A stretch of DNA of 64,000 bases from an uncultured Paracoccaceae bacterium. Lineage in GTDB: Bacteria > Pseudomonadota > Alphaproteobacteria > Rhodobacterales > Rhodobacteraceae. The position numbers and the translations under genes are program-made. The stretch covers positions 124,001 to 188,000 of the forward strand of contig CANNFQ010000001.1 of the NCBI GenBank assembly GCA_947503925.1. Reading direction: 5' to 3'. Below the pieces are notes generated by a model. That model searched no databases and was not told where the DNA came from. It was given only the letters and a program-made list of their open reading frames with translations. Of this stretch, positions 53,224 to 63,028 are shown in pieces. How positions within the stretch are numbered: position 1 is the first letter of the stretch; every line of letters starts with the position of its first letter.

Positions 53224-53631
53224 TCAGACTGAAAAAGGTGGCGCGCGGGCAGGATGGCTTTGTGTGACCGACAGCAACGGCCTCTGATCAATGTCCCAAG
53301 ACATGGCAAGCTGCACGGGAACGGTGATCGTTTCGTCTGGATTTTCGGGGCCCAAGGCGGCTGTTTTATCAAAGGCCAGTGACCACGGGCAGGTGGCGCT
53401 GGACTGGGTATGTGGGTCGTCACTGTCATCGACGGGGACAAAATCACCCGCTGCGGTCAGGACAACGGTCATCGGACCGTCACCTGCACATAGCACCATG
53501 CGCAGGCCATCCGGGCCGCCCACTGCCATCGTGCCGGGGGCGATCAGCTGTGCCAAAAGGAACGGCAAGCACAATAGCGGCAGCACCAACCGGCGCCTCA
53601 CACTATCTGCCATTCGCTGCATTCTGGTCAT
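53224..53631 (-). CDS. DUF2946-like secreted or membrane protein
   Basis: The protein has about 135 residues from the ATG at 53631; a longer start at 53703 is possible and neither has a clear ribosome-binding site. It has an N-terminal hydrophobic segment (LVLPLLCLPFLLAQLIAPG) and a later pair of cysteines (LCAGDGPM and SATCPWSLAF). DUF2946 proteins often accompany copper genes in proteobacteria, and it precedes PCuAC and SCO1 here. Confidence 0.65.
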   Translation of the reverse strand: MTRMQRMADSVRRRLVLPLLCLPFLLAQLIAPGTMAVGGPDGLRMVLCAGDGPMTVVLTAAGDFVPVDDSDDPHTQSSATCPWSLAFDKTAALGPENPDETITVPVQLAMSWDIDQRPLLSVTQSHPARAPPFSV

Positions 53632-53797
53632 CGCATTGCCGTTCAAACAAAACCGCGCAAACCTGTCTTGGCGGAGTTTGTCGCCGTCTGCAAGGCGCTG
53701 CAATCCGTTCTATTGTCGCGGGCTGGGAAGAATATTTTCAAAACGGCCTCTTCTTGGTGACATTGTCACTGAAACGTTGGGCATAAAACGGCTATTC

Positions 53798-53810
53798 AAA
53801 ATATAACTTT
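53798..53810. promoter_or_regulatory. Candidate operator upstream of the persulfide operon
   Basis: AAAATATAACTTT lies 17 bases before the DUF2892 start and matches the site upstream of the Rrf2 gene at 50887-50901 in its AAATATARCTTT core. Confidence 0.4.
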
Positions 53811-53827
53811 AGTAGTGGAGACTCCAA

Positions 53828-54040
53828 ATGCTCACGAATGTTGGTTCAATTGACCGTGTCTTTCGCCTGATCCTTGGCCTTATTTTGCTGGGGATGCCAT
53901 TTGTCAGCGGGCTGGCGCTGTTTGGCAGCACTGCGGCGACAGTAACCTTTATGGTCGGGGGGCTGATCATGGTGGCGACTTCGGCGATGAAATTCTGCCC
54001 GCTTTATCGTATCTTCGGCATCAAGACATGCCGCATGTGA
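53828..54040 (+). CDS. DUF2892 small membrane protein (YgaP-type transmembrane domain)
   Basis: The 70-residue protein has GGAG 7 bases before the ATG. It starts MLTNVGSIDRVFRLILGLIL and has two helices with the CPLYRIFGIKTC end, the usual inner-membrane DUF2892 pattern. These proteins occur with rhodaneses and persulfide enzymes. It is first in the sulfur operon. Confidence 0.9.
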   Translation: MLTNVGSIDRVFRLILGLILLGMPFVSGLALFGSTAATVTFMVGGLIMVATSAMKFCPLYRIFGIKTCRM

Positions 54041-54073
54041 TACTGCGCCCATGACGCTATGAGAGGAAAACAA

Positions 54074-54955
54074 ATGACCTACCCCGTAAGTCTGGCCGTC
54101 AAACCCGAGGTATCCGGTTATTTTGACGAAGCCACCAACACGATCACCTATATCGTCAAAGACCCCGATAGCAATCATTGCGCCATCATCGATAGCGTGA
54201 TGGATATCGACTATGCCGCGGGCCGCATCACCTATGATCATGCCGACGCGCTGATCGCGGAGATCGAGGAACGCGGGTTGACGCTCGACTGGATCATCGA
54301 AACCCATGTCCATGCCGACCACCTGAGCGCGGCCCCCTACATTCAGGAAAAACTGGGCGGCAAGATCGGTGTCGGTGAAAAGATCATGGTCATACAGGAC
54401 ACGTTTGGCAAAATTTTCAACGAGGGCACCGAATTTCAGCGGGACGGATCGCAATTTGACGCGCTGTTCAAGGATGGCGACACTTATATGGTCGGCAATA
54501 TGCAAGGCTTTGCCATGTATACCCCCGGCCACACCCCGGCTTGCATGGTGCATGTGATGGGCGATGCGGCCTTTGCCGGTGATACGCTTTTCATGCCTGA
54601 TGGCGGGTCCGCCCGGGCGGATTTCCCAGGCGGCGATGCGGGTGAGCTTTATGACAGCATTCAAAAGGTCCTGTCACTACCCGATGAAACCCGACTTTTC
54701 ATGTGTCACGACTATGGACCAAACGGGCGCACCATCCAGTGGGAAACCACCGTGGCCGAGCAGAAGGCCAATAATATCCATGTTGGCGGCGGCAAAACCC
54801 GCGCGGAATTCATCAAGTTCCGGACCGAGCGTGATGCGCAGCTGGCCATGCCGAAACTGATCATTCCGGCGTTGCAGGTGAATATGCGGGCTGGCGAAGT
54901 GCCGACCGATGACGATGGCAACCCGATGCTGAAGGTGCCAGTCAACGGCCTATAA
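54074..54955 (+). CDS. Persulfide dioxygenase, ETHE1/Blh-like metallo-beta-lactamase
   Basis: The 293-residue protein has GAGAGGAAAACAA before the ATG at 54074. The metal site begins THVHADH (His78, His80, Asp82, His83) and continues with YTPGHTPACMVH (His) and FAGDTLFMPDGGSARADFPGG (Asp), a pattern of ETHE1/Blh proteins. The family oxidises glutathione persulfide to sulfite. It is followed by the SQR fusion 16 bases later. Confidence 0.9.
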   Translation: MTYPVSLAVKPEVSGYFDEATNTITYIVKDPDSNHCAIIDSVMDIDYAAGRITYDHADALIAEIEERGLTLDWIIETHVHADHLSAAPYIQEKLGGKIGVGEKIMVIQDTFGKIFNEGTEFQRDGSQFDALFKDGDTYMVGNMQGFAMYTPGHTPACMVHVMGDAAFAGDTLFMPDGGSARADFPGGDAGELYDSIQKVLSLPDETRLFMCHDYGPNGRTIQWETTVAEQKANNIHVGGGKTRAEFIKFRTERDAQLAMPKLIIPALQVNMRAGEVPTDDDGNPMLKVPVNGL

Positions 54956-54971
54956 CTCAAAAGGAAAGCTG

Positions 54972-56645
54972 ATGGAAATCAAGACATTGACGGCTGGCAT
55001 TTCTGTCAGCCCACAAATCACCGCGGCCGATTTTCAGACGGTCAAGGATGCGGGCTTTCGCGCGGTGATCTGCAACCGACCTGATGGCGAAGGCGGCGAC
55101 CAGCCCACATTCGACGAGATCGCGAAAGCCGCCGCAAAAGCAGGGATCGAGGCCCGCTACCTGCCCATTATTTCAGGCAAGGTGACGGATGACGATGCAA
55201 CCGCCTTTGGCACGTTGCTGACCGAATTGCCCGGCCCGGTGCTGGCCTATTGCCGGACCGGTACGCGATCCGCAACCCTATGGTCATTGGCACATGCGGA
55301 TCAATGCAGCACCGCTGACATCCTCGCCGCGACCAAGGCGGCGGGATATGATATGGGCGGCGTGGTGCGGCGGATCGTCAATGGCGGCAAGACCCCGACA
55401 GCTACCGGCGACGCCAGTTTTGAGGTGGTCATCGTCGGCGCAGGTGCCGGTGGCATCGCTGCAGCAGCAAGCCTGAAGGCACGTAAGCCCGCGCTCGAAA
55501 TCGCGATCATTGATCCCGCCGATATCCATTACTACCAACCCGGTTGGACCATGGTTGGCGGCGGCATTTTTGAACCGGAACAGACATCGCGCACCATGGG
55601 GTCGCTGATCCCCAAAGATGTGCATTGGATCAAAGCGGCGGTTGCGGCTTTTGAACCGGGCGATAACGCGGTCATCCTGGATGGGTGCCGGGTTGTGAAA
55701 TACGACCGGCTGATCGTCAGCCCGGGGCTGAAACTGGACTGGCACAAGGTGGACGGGCTGGTTGAAACGCTGGGCCAGAACGGGGTGACCTCCAACTACC
55801 GCTATGATCTTGCGCCCTACACCTGGGAATTGGTCAAGGGCATGCATGCGGGGCGGGCGATTTTCACCCAACCGCCTATGCCGATCAAATGCGCGGGCGC
55901 GCCGCAAAAGGCGATGTATCTGTCCGGCGATGCCTGGCACCGGCGGGGTGTGTTGAAAGACATCGACATCCATTTCAACAATGCGGGCGGTGTGCTGTTT
56001 GGGGTAAAGGATTATGTGCCAGCGCTGATGGAATACGTCCAGAAATACGATGCCACGCTGAATTTCTTTCACAATCTTGTCGCTGTTGATGGGCCTGCCC
56101 AAAAAGCATGGTTCGACGTGGCCAAACCGGACGCGGAGGTCGAACGGATCGAAATGGAGTTCGACATGATGCATGTCTGCCCGCCGCAGACCGCACCGGA
56201 TTTCATCAGAGTGTCACCGCTCGCCGATCCGGCAGGCTGGGTCGATGTAGATCAGACAACGCTGCGGCACAAGACCTATGACAATATCTGGTCCTTGGGC
56301 GATGTGATGAACGCGCCCAATGCAAAAACCGCCGCGGCCGCCCGGATACAGGCGCCCATTGTCGCGGAAAACATCATCGCGGATATGAAGGGCGGATCGC
56401 CTGTAGCGCAATATAACGGATATGGATCCTGCCCGCTGACGGTCGAACGGGGCAAGATCGTCTTGGCCGAGTTCGGTTATGGCGGCACGCTGCTGCCCAG
56501 CTTCCCGAAACTTCTGATCGACGGGACCAAGCCGACCCGCGCAGCGTGGTTTCTGAAGGAAAAGATGCTGCCCCCTGTTTATTGGAAAGGCATGCTCAAA
56601 GGACGTGAATGGATGGCCAAGCCTGAAAAGATCGCCGCTGAGTAA
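54972..56645 (+). CDS. Fusion of DUF442/TIGR01244 phosphatase-like domain with sulfide:quinone oxidoreductase
   Basis: The 557-residue protein has an N-terminal domain (about residues 1-135) with the CxxGxxR loop AYCRTGTRSATLW (Cys94, Arg99), as in BLH/TIGR01244 proteins. The C-terminal domain (from about 150) is an FAD-dependent SQR: VVIVGAGAGGIAAAASLKA, HYYQPGWTMVGGGIF and Cys307 and Cys403 as candidate redox cysteines (PIKCAGAPQKAMY, MHVCPPQTAPDF). It would oxidise sulfide to persulfide at the membrane, feeding the adjacent dioxygenase. Confidence 0.9.
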   Translation: MEIKTLTAGISVSPQITAADFQTVKDAGFRAVICNRPDGEGGDQPTFDEIAKAAAKAGIEARYLPIISGKVTDDDATAFGTLLTELPGPVLAYCRTGTRSATLWSLAHADQCSTADILAATKAAGYDMGGVVRRIVNGGKTPTATGDASFEVVIVGAGAGGIAAAASLKARKPALEIAIIDPADIHYYQPGWTMVGGGIFEPEQTSRTMGSLIPKDVHWIKAAVAAFEPGDNAVILDGCRVVKYDRLIVSPGLKLDWHKVDGLVETLGQNGVTSNYRYDLAPYTWELVKGMHAGRAIFTQPPMPIKCAGAPQKAMYLSGDAWHRRGVLKDIDIHFNNAGGVLFGVKDYVPALMEYVQKYDATLNFFHNLVAVDGPAQKAWFDVAKPDAEVERIEMEFDMMHVCPPQTAPDFIRVSPLADPAGWVDVDQTTLRHKTYDNIWSLGDVMNAPNAKTAAAARIQAPIVAENIIADMKGGSPVAQYNGYGSCPLTVERGKIVLAEFGYGGTLLPSFPKLLIDGTKPTRAAWFLKEKMLPPVYWKGMLKGREWMAKPEKIAAE

Positions 56646-56704
56646 GCCCCAGGCCGCCCCGCGCGCGAACAGGCGGGGCGGCCAAATTGAACCGGAACAC
56701 CCCA

Positions 56705-58426
56705 ATGTCATTGATCCGATACTTCCCCATCCTTTCATGGGGCCGAACCTATTCGCGCCGGAACCTGTCAAACGACCTGATGGCGGCGCTGATTGTGACA
56801 ATCATGCTGATCCCGCAATCGCTGGCCTATGCGCTTCTGGCGGGGTTACCGGCAGAGGCGGGTTTATACGCCTCCATCGTGCCGATCCTGCTCTACACGG
56901 TGTTCGGCACCAGCCGGGCGCTGGCGGTGGGGCCGGTGGCGGTGGTGTCGCTGATGACGGCAGCCGCACTCAGCAACATCGTGGATCAAGGCACAATGGG
57001 CTACGCCATTGCAGCCTTGTCATTGGCCGGGCTGTCGGGCGTCATGCTGTTGGCGATGGGCCTGTTCCGGTTGGGATTTATCGCCAATTTCCTGTCGCAT
57101 CCGGTAATTGCGGGGTTCATTACCGCCTCGGGCATCATCATCGCCGCCAGCCAGCTCAGGCATATTCTGGGTATCGACGCACATGGGCATAACCTTTTGG
57201 AACTGCTTACATCGCTGGTGGAACATGCTGCGGACACCCATTGGATCACCGCCCTGATCGGGATCAGTGCGACGGGATTTCTCTTCTGGGTGCGCAAGAG
57301 TCTGGGGCCGCTCTTGCAGCGCGCAGGGCTGGGGGCAGGATCAACCGGTGTGCTGGTCAAAACCGGCCCCGTTGTCGTCGTCGTCGCCACAACCCTTGCT
57401 GTCTGGGGGCTTGGTCTGGCGGATCAAGGCGTGCGGATCGTGGGCGATGTACCGCAAAGCCTGCCACCCTTCACCCTGCCATCCTTCTCGCCAACGCTTC
57501 TGGGGCAATTGCTGCTACCGGCCTTCCTGATCTCAATCATCGGCTTCGTGGAATCAATCTCCGTCGCGCAAACGCTTGCGGCCAAGAAACGACAGCGCAT
57601 CGACCCCGATCAGGAACTGATTGGGCTGGGAGCAGCCAATATCGGGGCATCGCTGACAGGCGGGTTTCCGGTAACGGGGGGCTTTTCGCGCTCCGTCGTG
57701 AACTTCGATGCAGGCGCGGAAACACCGGCGGCGGGCGCATTTACAGCCATCGGTTTGGCCATCGCCGCATTGGCCCTGACCCCATTGGTCTATTTCCTGC
57801 CCAAGGCCACCCTGGCAGCAACCATCATCGTCGCCGTGCTCAGCCTTGTTGATTTCTCAATCCTCAAACGCAGCTGGGCCTATTCCAAGGCCGATTTTGC
57901 TGCTGTCTTTGTCACGATAATGGTGACGCTTGTCGCGGGGGTTGAGGCCGGGGTATCCGCCGGGGTGAGCCTGTCCATACTGCTGCATCTCTATAAATCC
58001 TCCAAGCCGCATATCGCCGAAGTGGGGCTGGTTCCGGGCACGGAACATTTCCGGAATATCCTACGCCATGACGTGATCACCGATCCCGAAGTTGTCAGTT
58101 TGCGGGTGGATGAAAGCCTTTATTTCGCGAATGCGCGTTTTCTGGAGGATGAGATCCAGAACCGGGTAGCGGGGGACAAGGCAATCCGCCATGTCATCCT
58201 GCAATGTTCTGCGATTAACGAGATCGATTTCAGTGCCTTGGAGTCCCTTGAGGCGATCAATGAACGGCTGCGCGAAATGGATGTGAAACTGCATCTTTCA
58301 GAGGTGAAAGGACCGGTCATGGACCGGCTGAAGGCACAGCGTTTCCTGCAAGAAATGAGCGGGGAGGTGTTCCTGTCGCAATATGCAGCTGCCAGACATG
58401 TCGGTCGCAATCAGGGCACGGGGTAA
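56705..58426 (+). CDS. SulP-family anion transporter with STAS domain
   Basis: The 573-residue protein from the ATG at 56705 has the SulP N-terminal helix pattern (MAALIVTIMLIPQSLAYALL and EAGLYASIVPILLYTVFGTS) and QELIGLGAANIGASLTGGFP in the later core. A C-terminal STAS domain (VILQCSAINEIDFSALESL) follows. It probably transports sulfate or sulfite; in this operon sulfite or sulfate export is plausible. A terminator follows immediately. Confidence 0.9.
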   Translation: MSLIRYFPILSWGRTYSRRNLSNDLMAALIVTIMLIPQSLAYALLAGLPAEAGLYASIVPILLYTVFGTSRALAVGPVAVVSLMTAAALSNIVDQGTMGYAIAALSLAGLSGVMLLAMGLFRLGFIANFLSHPVIAGFITASGIIIAASQLRHILGIDAHGHNLLELLTSLVEHAADTHWITALIGISATGFLFWVRKSLGPLLQRAGLGAGSTGVLVKTGPVVVVVATTLAVWGLGLADQGVRIVGDVPQSLPPFTLPSFSPTLLGQLLLPAFLISIIGFVESISVAQTLAAKKRQRIDPDQELIGLGAANIGASLTGGFPVTGGFSRSVVNFDAGAETPAAGAFTAIGLAIAALALTPLVYFLPKATLAATIIVAVLSLVDFSILKRSWAYSKADFAAVFVTIMVTLVAGVEAGVSAGVSLSILLHLYKSSKPHIAEVGLVPGTEHFRNILRHDVITDPEVVSLRVDESLYFANARFLEDEIQNRVAGDKAIRHVILQCSAINEIDFSALESLEAINERLREMDVKLHLSEVKGPVMDRLKAQRFLQEMSGEVFLSQYAAARHVGRNQGTG

Positions 58427-58427
58427 G

Positions 58428-58451
58428 AAAAATCTGTTACACAGATTTTTT
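58428..58451 (+). terminator. Rho-independent terminator after the sulfur operon
   Basis: AAAAATCTGT (58428-58437) pairs with ACAGATTTTT (58441-58450) around a three-base loop, giving a U-rich 3' arm. It starts one base after the sulP stop codon and may serve the convergent sdaA too. Confidence 0.8.
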
Positions 58452-58472
58452 CGCCCCGTTTACGGCGCTGAC

Positions 58473-59846
58473 CTAACAGTTTGGAACATTCACCGCCAAT
58501 CCACCCAGCGCGGTTTCCTTGTATTTCTCGCTCATATCGACGCCTGTCTGGCGCATCGTTTCAATCGCCACATCCAGTGACACCAGATGCTGCCCGTCGC
58601 CACGCAGTGCGAGTGAGGCCGCCGATACCGCCTTGATCGCCCCCAGACCGTTACGTTCAATGCAAGGCACTTGCACCAGTCCTTTGACCGGATCGCAAGT
58701 CATTCCCAGATGATGCTCCAACGCTATTTCGGCGGCATTTTCAATCTGTTCCGGGGTGCCGCCCAGCACTGCAGCCAACCCGCCCGCCGCCATAGCGGAG
58801 GCGCTGCCGACTTCAGCCTGACAGCCGCATTCCGCACCAGAGATCGAGGCGTTGAACTTGATCAACCCACCAATGGCAGCCGCCGTCAGCAAGAACTCCG
58901 GCACCTTGGATGCTGCCGCACCGGGCACATGGTCCAGCCAATAGCGGATCGTGGCAGGCACAACGCCCGCCGCGCCATTTGTGGGGGCGGTCACCACTTG
59001 CCCACCGGCGGCGTTTTCCTCGTTCACTGCCATTGCATAGGTGGACATATAGTCGTTGATCGTATGCGGCGCGGTCAGGTTCATGCCCCGTTCGGCCATC
59101 AGCGCATCATGAATGCCCTTGGCCCGGCGACGCACATTCAGACCACCTGGCAGGGTGCCATCGGTGGTCAAGCCACGGTCGATGCAGGCATTCATCACCT
59201 GCCAGATCCGGGCGAGACCCCAATCCAGATCCGCATCAGGCATGCGCGACAATTCATTGGCGCGTTTCATCTGGGCGATGCTGCGGCCCGACATGGCCGC
59301 CATACCCAGCATTTCCTGCGCGGTGTGAAACGGGAACGGGACCGGCGGGCCGCTATCAGTATCCTTGCCCGCTTTCAATTCCGCATCGGTCAGAACAAAA
59401 CCGCCGCCCACCGAATAATAGGTCACTTCAGTGATCACATCGCCTTGGGCATCGGTCCCTTGCAAAATCATCCCATTGGCATGGCCGGGCAGGGCAGGGC
59501 CGTAGTCAAAGATCAGATCGTCCTTGGGATGAAAGGACAGCTCACCCAAGCCATCAGGTGACACATGATGCTCCTCAGCGATCCGGATCAGTTCAGCATC
59601 GGCCTTTTGCGCATCATAATCATCGGCACGAAACCCGGCGAGGCCCAGAATGACAGCCCGGTCGGTGGCATGACCAACCCCAGTAAAGGCGAGGCTACCG
59701 TGCAACGACGCCCGCAAGCCGGACACGGCAAAGGGCTGCGCGCGCAGATGATCCAGAAACCGGGCGGCAGCGACCATCGGACCGATTGTGTGCGATGAAG
59801 ACGGGCCAACACCCACCTTGAACATATCGAAAACAGATAGAAACAT
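58473..59846 (-). CDS. sdaA: L-serine ammonia-lyase (dehydratase), single-chain iron-sulfur type
   Basis: The 457-residue enzyme deaminates L-serine to pyruvate. The N-terminal part starts [20 protein letters not shown], the family signature. The C-terminal part carries the 4Fe-4S cysteines in [18 protein letters not shown] and [18 protein letters not shown]. Its start overlaps the stop of the GST gene by one base, so both are co-transcribed. Confidence 0.95.
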   Translation of the reverse strand: MFLSVFDMFKVGVGPSSSHTIGPMVAAARFLDHLRAQPFAVSGLRASLHGSLAFTGVGHATDRAVILGLAGFRADDYDAQKADAELIRIAEEHHVSPDGLGELSFHPKDDLIFDYGPALPGHANGMILQGTDAQGDVITEVTYYSVGGGFVLTDAELKAGKDTDSGPPVPFPFHTAQEMLGMAAMSGRSIAQMKRANELSRMPDADLDWGLARIWQVMNACIDRGLTTDGTLPGGLNVRRRAKGIHDALMAERGMNLTAPHTINDYMSTYAMAVNEENAAGGQVVTAPTNGAAGVVPATIRYWLDHVPGAAASKVPEFLLTAAAIGGLIKFNASISGAECGCQAEVGSASAMAAGGLAAVLGGTPEQIENAAEIALEHHLGMTCDPVKGLVQVPCIERNGLGAIKAVSAASLALRGDGQHLVSLDVAIETMRQTGVDMSEKYKETALGGLAVNVPNC

Positions 59847-60538
59847 CAGATTGCGCTCCCTTCGGGCGGCTGACAGGGCTGGGGGGCGGAAAACGGGGTC
59901 AGTCCAAGCCCTTCGGCTATCGCTGCGCGGCAGGCCGAGTCGCGCTGCTCCATCCGCCCGGCAAAACCGTGCAGGCGGGGCCAGCGGCGCAGATCAAACC
60001 AGGCCGTTGAGCCGCCATAAAGCGCAAACCAGCGCAAAAGCGGGGCGAGGTAGCAGCCTTGCGCACTGGCTGCATCGGTATCGAGCCAATCGGCATTTCT
60101 GACCCGCTCCAGCAGATCCAGTTGTGCGGTGATACGGCGCCGGGTCACCACACGCGATGCTTCGGGATCGCCGTCGCTATATTGGTCGGGATAAAACAGC
60201 ATGCGGGCAGCGGGGTGCAACGTGTTGGACAACCAAATCAACCATTGCAGCGCATGCGCGCGGCCCGGCTCAGCCGGGGTGGGCAGCAACCCCGCCGACC
60301 GGTCGGTCAACCACAACAGGATCGCCCCGGTTTCAAACATCGGGCCGTCAGGTGTTTCCAAAACCGGGATCAGCCCATTGGGGTTCATCGCCAGAAAATC
60401 CGGTGATTTATGGATTTTCCGGCGGCGATCAACCAGCACTGCTTCATAATCCAGTCCGGCCTCTTCCAAGGCCAGCCGCACGCAAAGCGACGCATTATCC
60501 GGGGCATAGTGAAGGCGCAGCATATCAGTCATGCGCAT
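59846..60538 (-). CDS. Glutathione S-transferase-family protein
   Basis: The 230-residue protein has an N-terminal thioredoxin-like GST domain (LRLHYAPDNASLCVRLALEE, then NPNGLIPVLETPDGPMFETG) and an all-helical C-terminal domain. Either ATG at 60538 or 60532 could start it. The substrate is unknown. It is coupled to sdaA by a one-base overlap. Confidence 0.88.
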   Translation of the reverse strand: MRMTDMLRLHYAPDNASLCVRLALEEAGLDYEAVLVDRRRKIHKSPDFLAMNPNGLIPVLETPDGPMFETGAILLWLTDRSAGLLPTPAEPGRAHALQWLIWLSNTLHPAARMLFYPDQYSDGDPEASRVVTRRRITAQLDLLERVRNADWLDTDAASAQGCYLAPLLRWFALYGGSTAWFDLRRWPRLHGFAGRMEQRDSACRAAIAEGLGLTPFSAPQPCQPPEGSAI

Positions 60539-60699
60539 TGGTTACCCGATCCCGCATGACGCGTCCGCCAAAATACGACGCTTGTGTTCAAAAAGGCGGA
60601 GCGGACACAGTGACGTGAGCCGCGCGTGAGAGGTATTTGAGGTCTCGCACCTCGTCCCCATCTTGCCTATAAGGCACTAGGAATTTTTGGAGTTGCCCG

Positions 60700-61488
60700 A
60701 TGACCAGTGAATTGTCACCTATTGATAAGGCAAAGTTCGTTGCCGCAAAACAAGCCACCGAATACGTCAAGTCCGGCATGAAAGTTGGACTGGGGACGGG
60801 ATCGACCGCCGCTTGGTTGGTGCAATGCCTGGGCGAGATGGTGCGCGACGAAGGGCTGAAAATCAAAGGGGTGCCGACCTCCAGCCGAACCGCGCAACTG
60901 GCCCGTGATGTGGGGATTGAGGTGATCACGCTGGACGAGGCGCGCTGGCTCGACGTGACAATTGACGGGGCTGACGAATATGACAGTGAGCTGAACCTGA
61001 TCAAAGGCGGCGGCGGTGCACATCTGCAGGAAAAGATCGTTGCAACGGCCAGTGACCGGATGATCGTGATCGCGGATGCCTCAAAAAAGGTGGACACACT
61101 GGGCGGGTTTCCTCTGCCGGTTGAGGTCATTCCCTTTGGGATGCGCACGACACAGGCGCTGATTGAGGAAACTTTGATCTCGCAGGATGTGCTGGGGCGC
61201 AGTGTTGTCCAACGCAAGGCTGGGGATAGACCCTTTGTGACGGATGAAGGTAACTTCATCCTTGATCTGCACCTCAAACGGATTGGCAATGCGCGCCAAC
61301 TGAGTCTCGTCCTCAACCAGATCCCCGGTGTCGTCGAAAACGGTTTGTTCCTTGATATCTGCGACGTGGTGATCGTGGGACATGGCGACGGTAAGGTGAC
61401 CGTGCGCGACAGCGCCGAAAATGATGGCGCGGAAATCCATTTCAACGTGCTGGATGACACCAACATTTTTGCAGATATGAACGACTAG
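60700..61488 (+). CDS. rpiA: Ribose-5-phosphate isomerase A
   Basis: The 262-residue enzyme interconverts ribose 5-phosphate and ribulose 5-phosphate. Motifs are GLGTGSTAAWLVQCLGE (phosphate loop), VTIDGADEYDSELNLIKGGG and LLPVEVIPFG-like, here FPLPVEVIPFGM, with the catalytic Asp/Glu and Lys positions conserved. The gor gene follows 24 bases later. Confidence 0.95.
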   Translation: MTSELSPIDKAKFVAAKQATEYVKSGMKVGLGTGSTAAWLVQCLGEMVRDEGLKIKGVPTSSRTAQLARDVGIEVITLDEARWLDVTIDGADEYDSELNLIKGGGGAHLQEKIVATASDRMIVIADASKKVDTLGGFPLPVEVIPFGMRTTQALIEETLISQDVLGRSVVQRKAGDRPFVTDEGNFILDLHLKRIGNARQLSLVLNQIPGVVENGLFLDICDVVIVGHGDGKVTVRDSAENDGAEIHFNVLDDTNIFADMND

Positions 61489-61512
61489 CCGCAGGTAGAA
61501 CGGAGCAGGTAG

Positions 61513-62949
61513 ATGACATTCGACTATGATCTTTTTGTGATCGGGGGCGGCTCTGGCGGGGTGCGGGCCGCACGGGTGGCTGCTGCCACGGGGGCCAAGG
61601 TGGCCTTGGCCGAAGAGTACCGGATGGGCGGGACTTGTGTGATCCGGGGCTGCGTGCCCAAGAAACTGATGGTCTTTGCCTCTGGCTATTCCGAAATGTT
61701 CGAAGACGCCCGCGCCTATGGGTGGGAACTGACCGATGGCCCCTTCGATTGGACGCGTTTCCGGACCAAACTGCATGCCGAGCTTGACCGGCTTGAAGGG
61801 ATTTACCGCAAATTGCTGGATGGGTCCGATGTTGAGATTTTCGACACACGAGCAACCGTCAAGGATCCGCATACCGTGACCACCGCCGATGGGCGCGACA
61901 TCACCGCTAAACACATCCTTGTGGCGACAGGCGGGCGGCCCGTTGTGCCGGATATGCCCGGGTCTGAACGCGGGATCACGTCCAACGACATTTTTTTGCT
62001 CGATAAGATGCCCAAATCCATCCTGATCATCGGGGGTGGCTATATCGCATCTGAATTTGCGGGAATCCTAAACGGGCTGGGGGTTGAGGTCACACAATTC
62101 TATCGCGGCGCACAAATCCTGCGGGGCTTTGATGACGAAGCACGCGGGCTTGTGGCCGAAGGAATGCGCGAAAAGGGTATCGATCTGCACCTTGGCACCA
62201 ATATCGTTGAAATGCGCGCCGCCACCGCTGCCGATATCGCGGGCGAAAGTGAAGGCGTGCCAATGGAAGACGGCAAGCCAGCAGCGATTGAAGGCAAGGC
62301 GGCAGGTCACGGCATCTGGGTCAAGGCCACAAACGGGACGGAAAAAGTCTATGATCAGGTGATGTTCGCCACTGGTCGCGCACCCAACACAGACGCAATG
62401 GGATTGGAGGATGCAGGCGTTGAACTTGGCCGCCAAGGTCAGATTGTGGTTGATGACTACAGCCAGACCAAGGTGCCGTCGATCTATGCCATCGGGGATG
62501 TGACCAACCGGGTGCAGCTGACGCCAGTGGCAATCCGCGAAGGCATGGCGTTCGTCGAAACCGTGTTCAAAGGCAATCCCACACCGGTTGATCATGAATT
62601 GATCCCATCGGCTGTCTTTACCCAGCCCGAGTTGGGCACAGTCGGCCTGACCGAAGAACAGGCGCGCGAGATCGAGCCGGTCGAGATTTACTGCACATCG
62701 TTCAAACCAATGAACCACGCCTTTGCCGGGCGTAGTGACCGGGTCTTGATGAAGCTTGTGGTCAGCGTAGCCACCCGTAAAGTCCTGGGATGTCACATTG
62801 TCGCGGACCACGCGGGCGAAATGATCCAGCTGGCCGGGATCGCGGTCAAGATGGGCGCAACAAAAGAGGATTTCGACCGGACTGTGGCGGTTCATCCGAC
62901 CATGGCCGAGGAACTGGTGACCATGAAGGAACCCATGCGCACCGCTTGA
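61513..62949 (+). CDS. gor: Glutathione reductase (NADPH)
   Basis: The 478-residue enzyme reduces GSSG. The FAD fold FVIGGGSGGVRAARVAAATG is followed by the redox disulfide GGTCVIRGCVPKKLM (Cys42, Cys47), the NADPH fold ILIIGGGYIASEFAGILNGL, FATGRAPNTDAMGLEDAGVE and the C-terminal VHPTMAEELVTM with the catalytic His. An acidic insertion of about 20 residues (around ADIAGESEGVPMEDGKPAAI) lengthens the NADPH domain compared with E. coli Gor. Confidence 0.95.
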   Translation: MTFDYDLFVIGGGSGGVRAARVAAATGAKVALAEEYRMGGTCVIRGCVPKKLMVFASGYSEMFEDARAYGWELTDGPFDWTRFRTKLHAELDRLEGIYRKLLDGSDVEIFDTRATVKDPHTVTTADGRDITAKHILVATGGRPVVPDMPGSERGITSNDIFLLDKMPKSILIIGGGYIASEFAGILNGLGVEVTQFYRGAQILRGFDDEARGLVAEGMREKGIDLHLGTNIVEMRAATAADIAGESEGVPMEDGKPAAIEGKAAGHGIWVKATNGTEKVYDQVMFATGRAPNTDAMGLEDAGVELGRQGQIVVDDYSQTKVPSIYAIGDVTNRVQLTPVAIREGMAFVETVFKGNPTPVDHELIPSAVFTQPELGTVGLTEEQAREIEPVEIYCTSFKPMNHAFAGRSDRVLMKLVVSVATRKVLGCHIVADHAGEMIQLAGIAVKMGATKEDFDRTVAVHPTMAEELVTMKEPMRTA

Positions 62950-63028
62950 TTTTGCATCTCAAGGCCACACATGGCACAAGGACGGCCCAACATGTCAGGG
63001 TCCCGAAAAAAGGAAGCACAGGAACACA

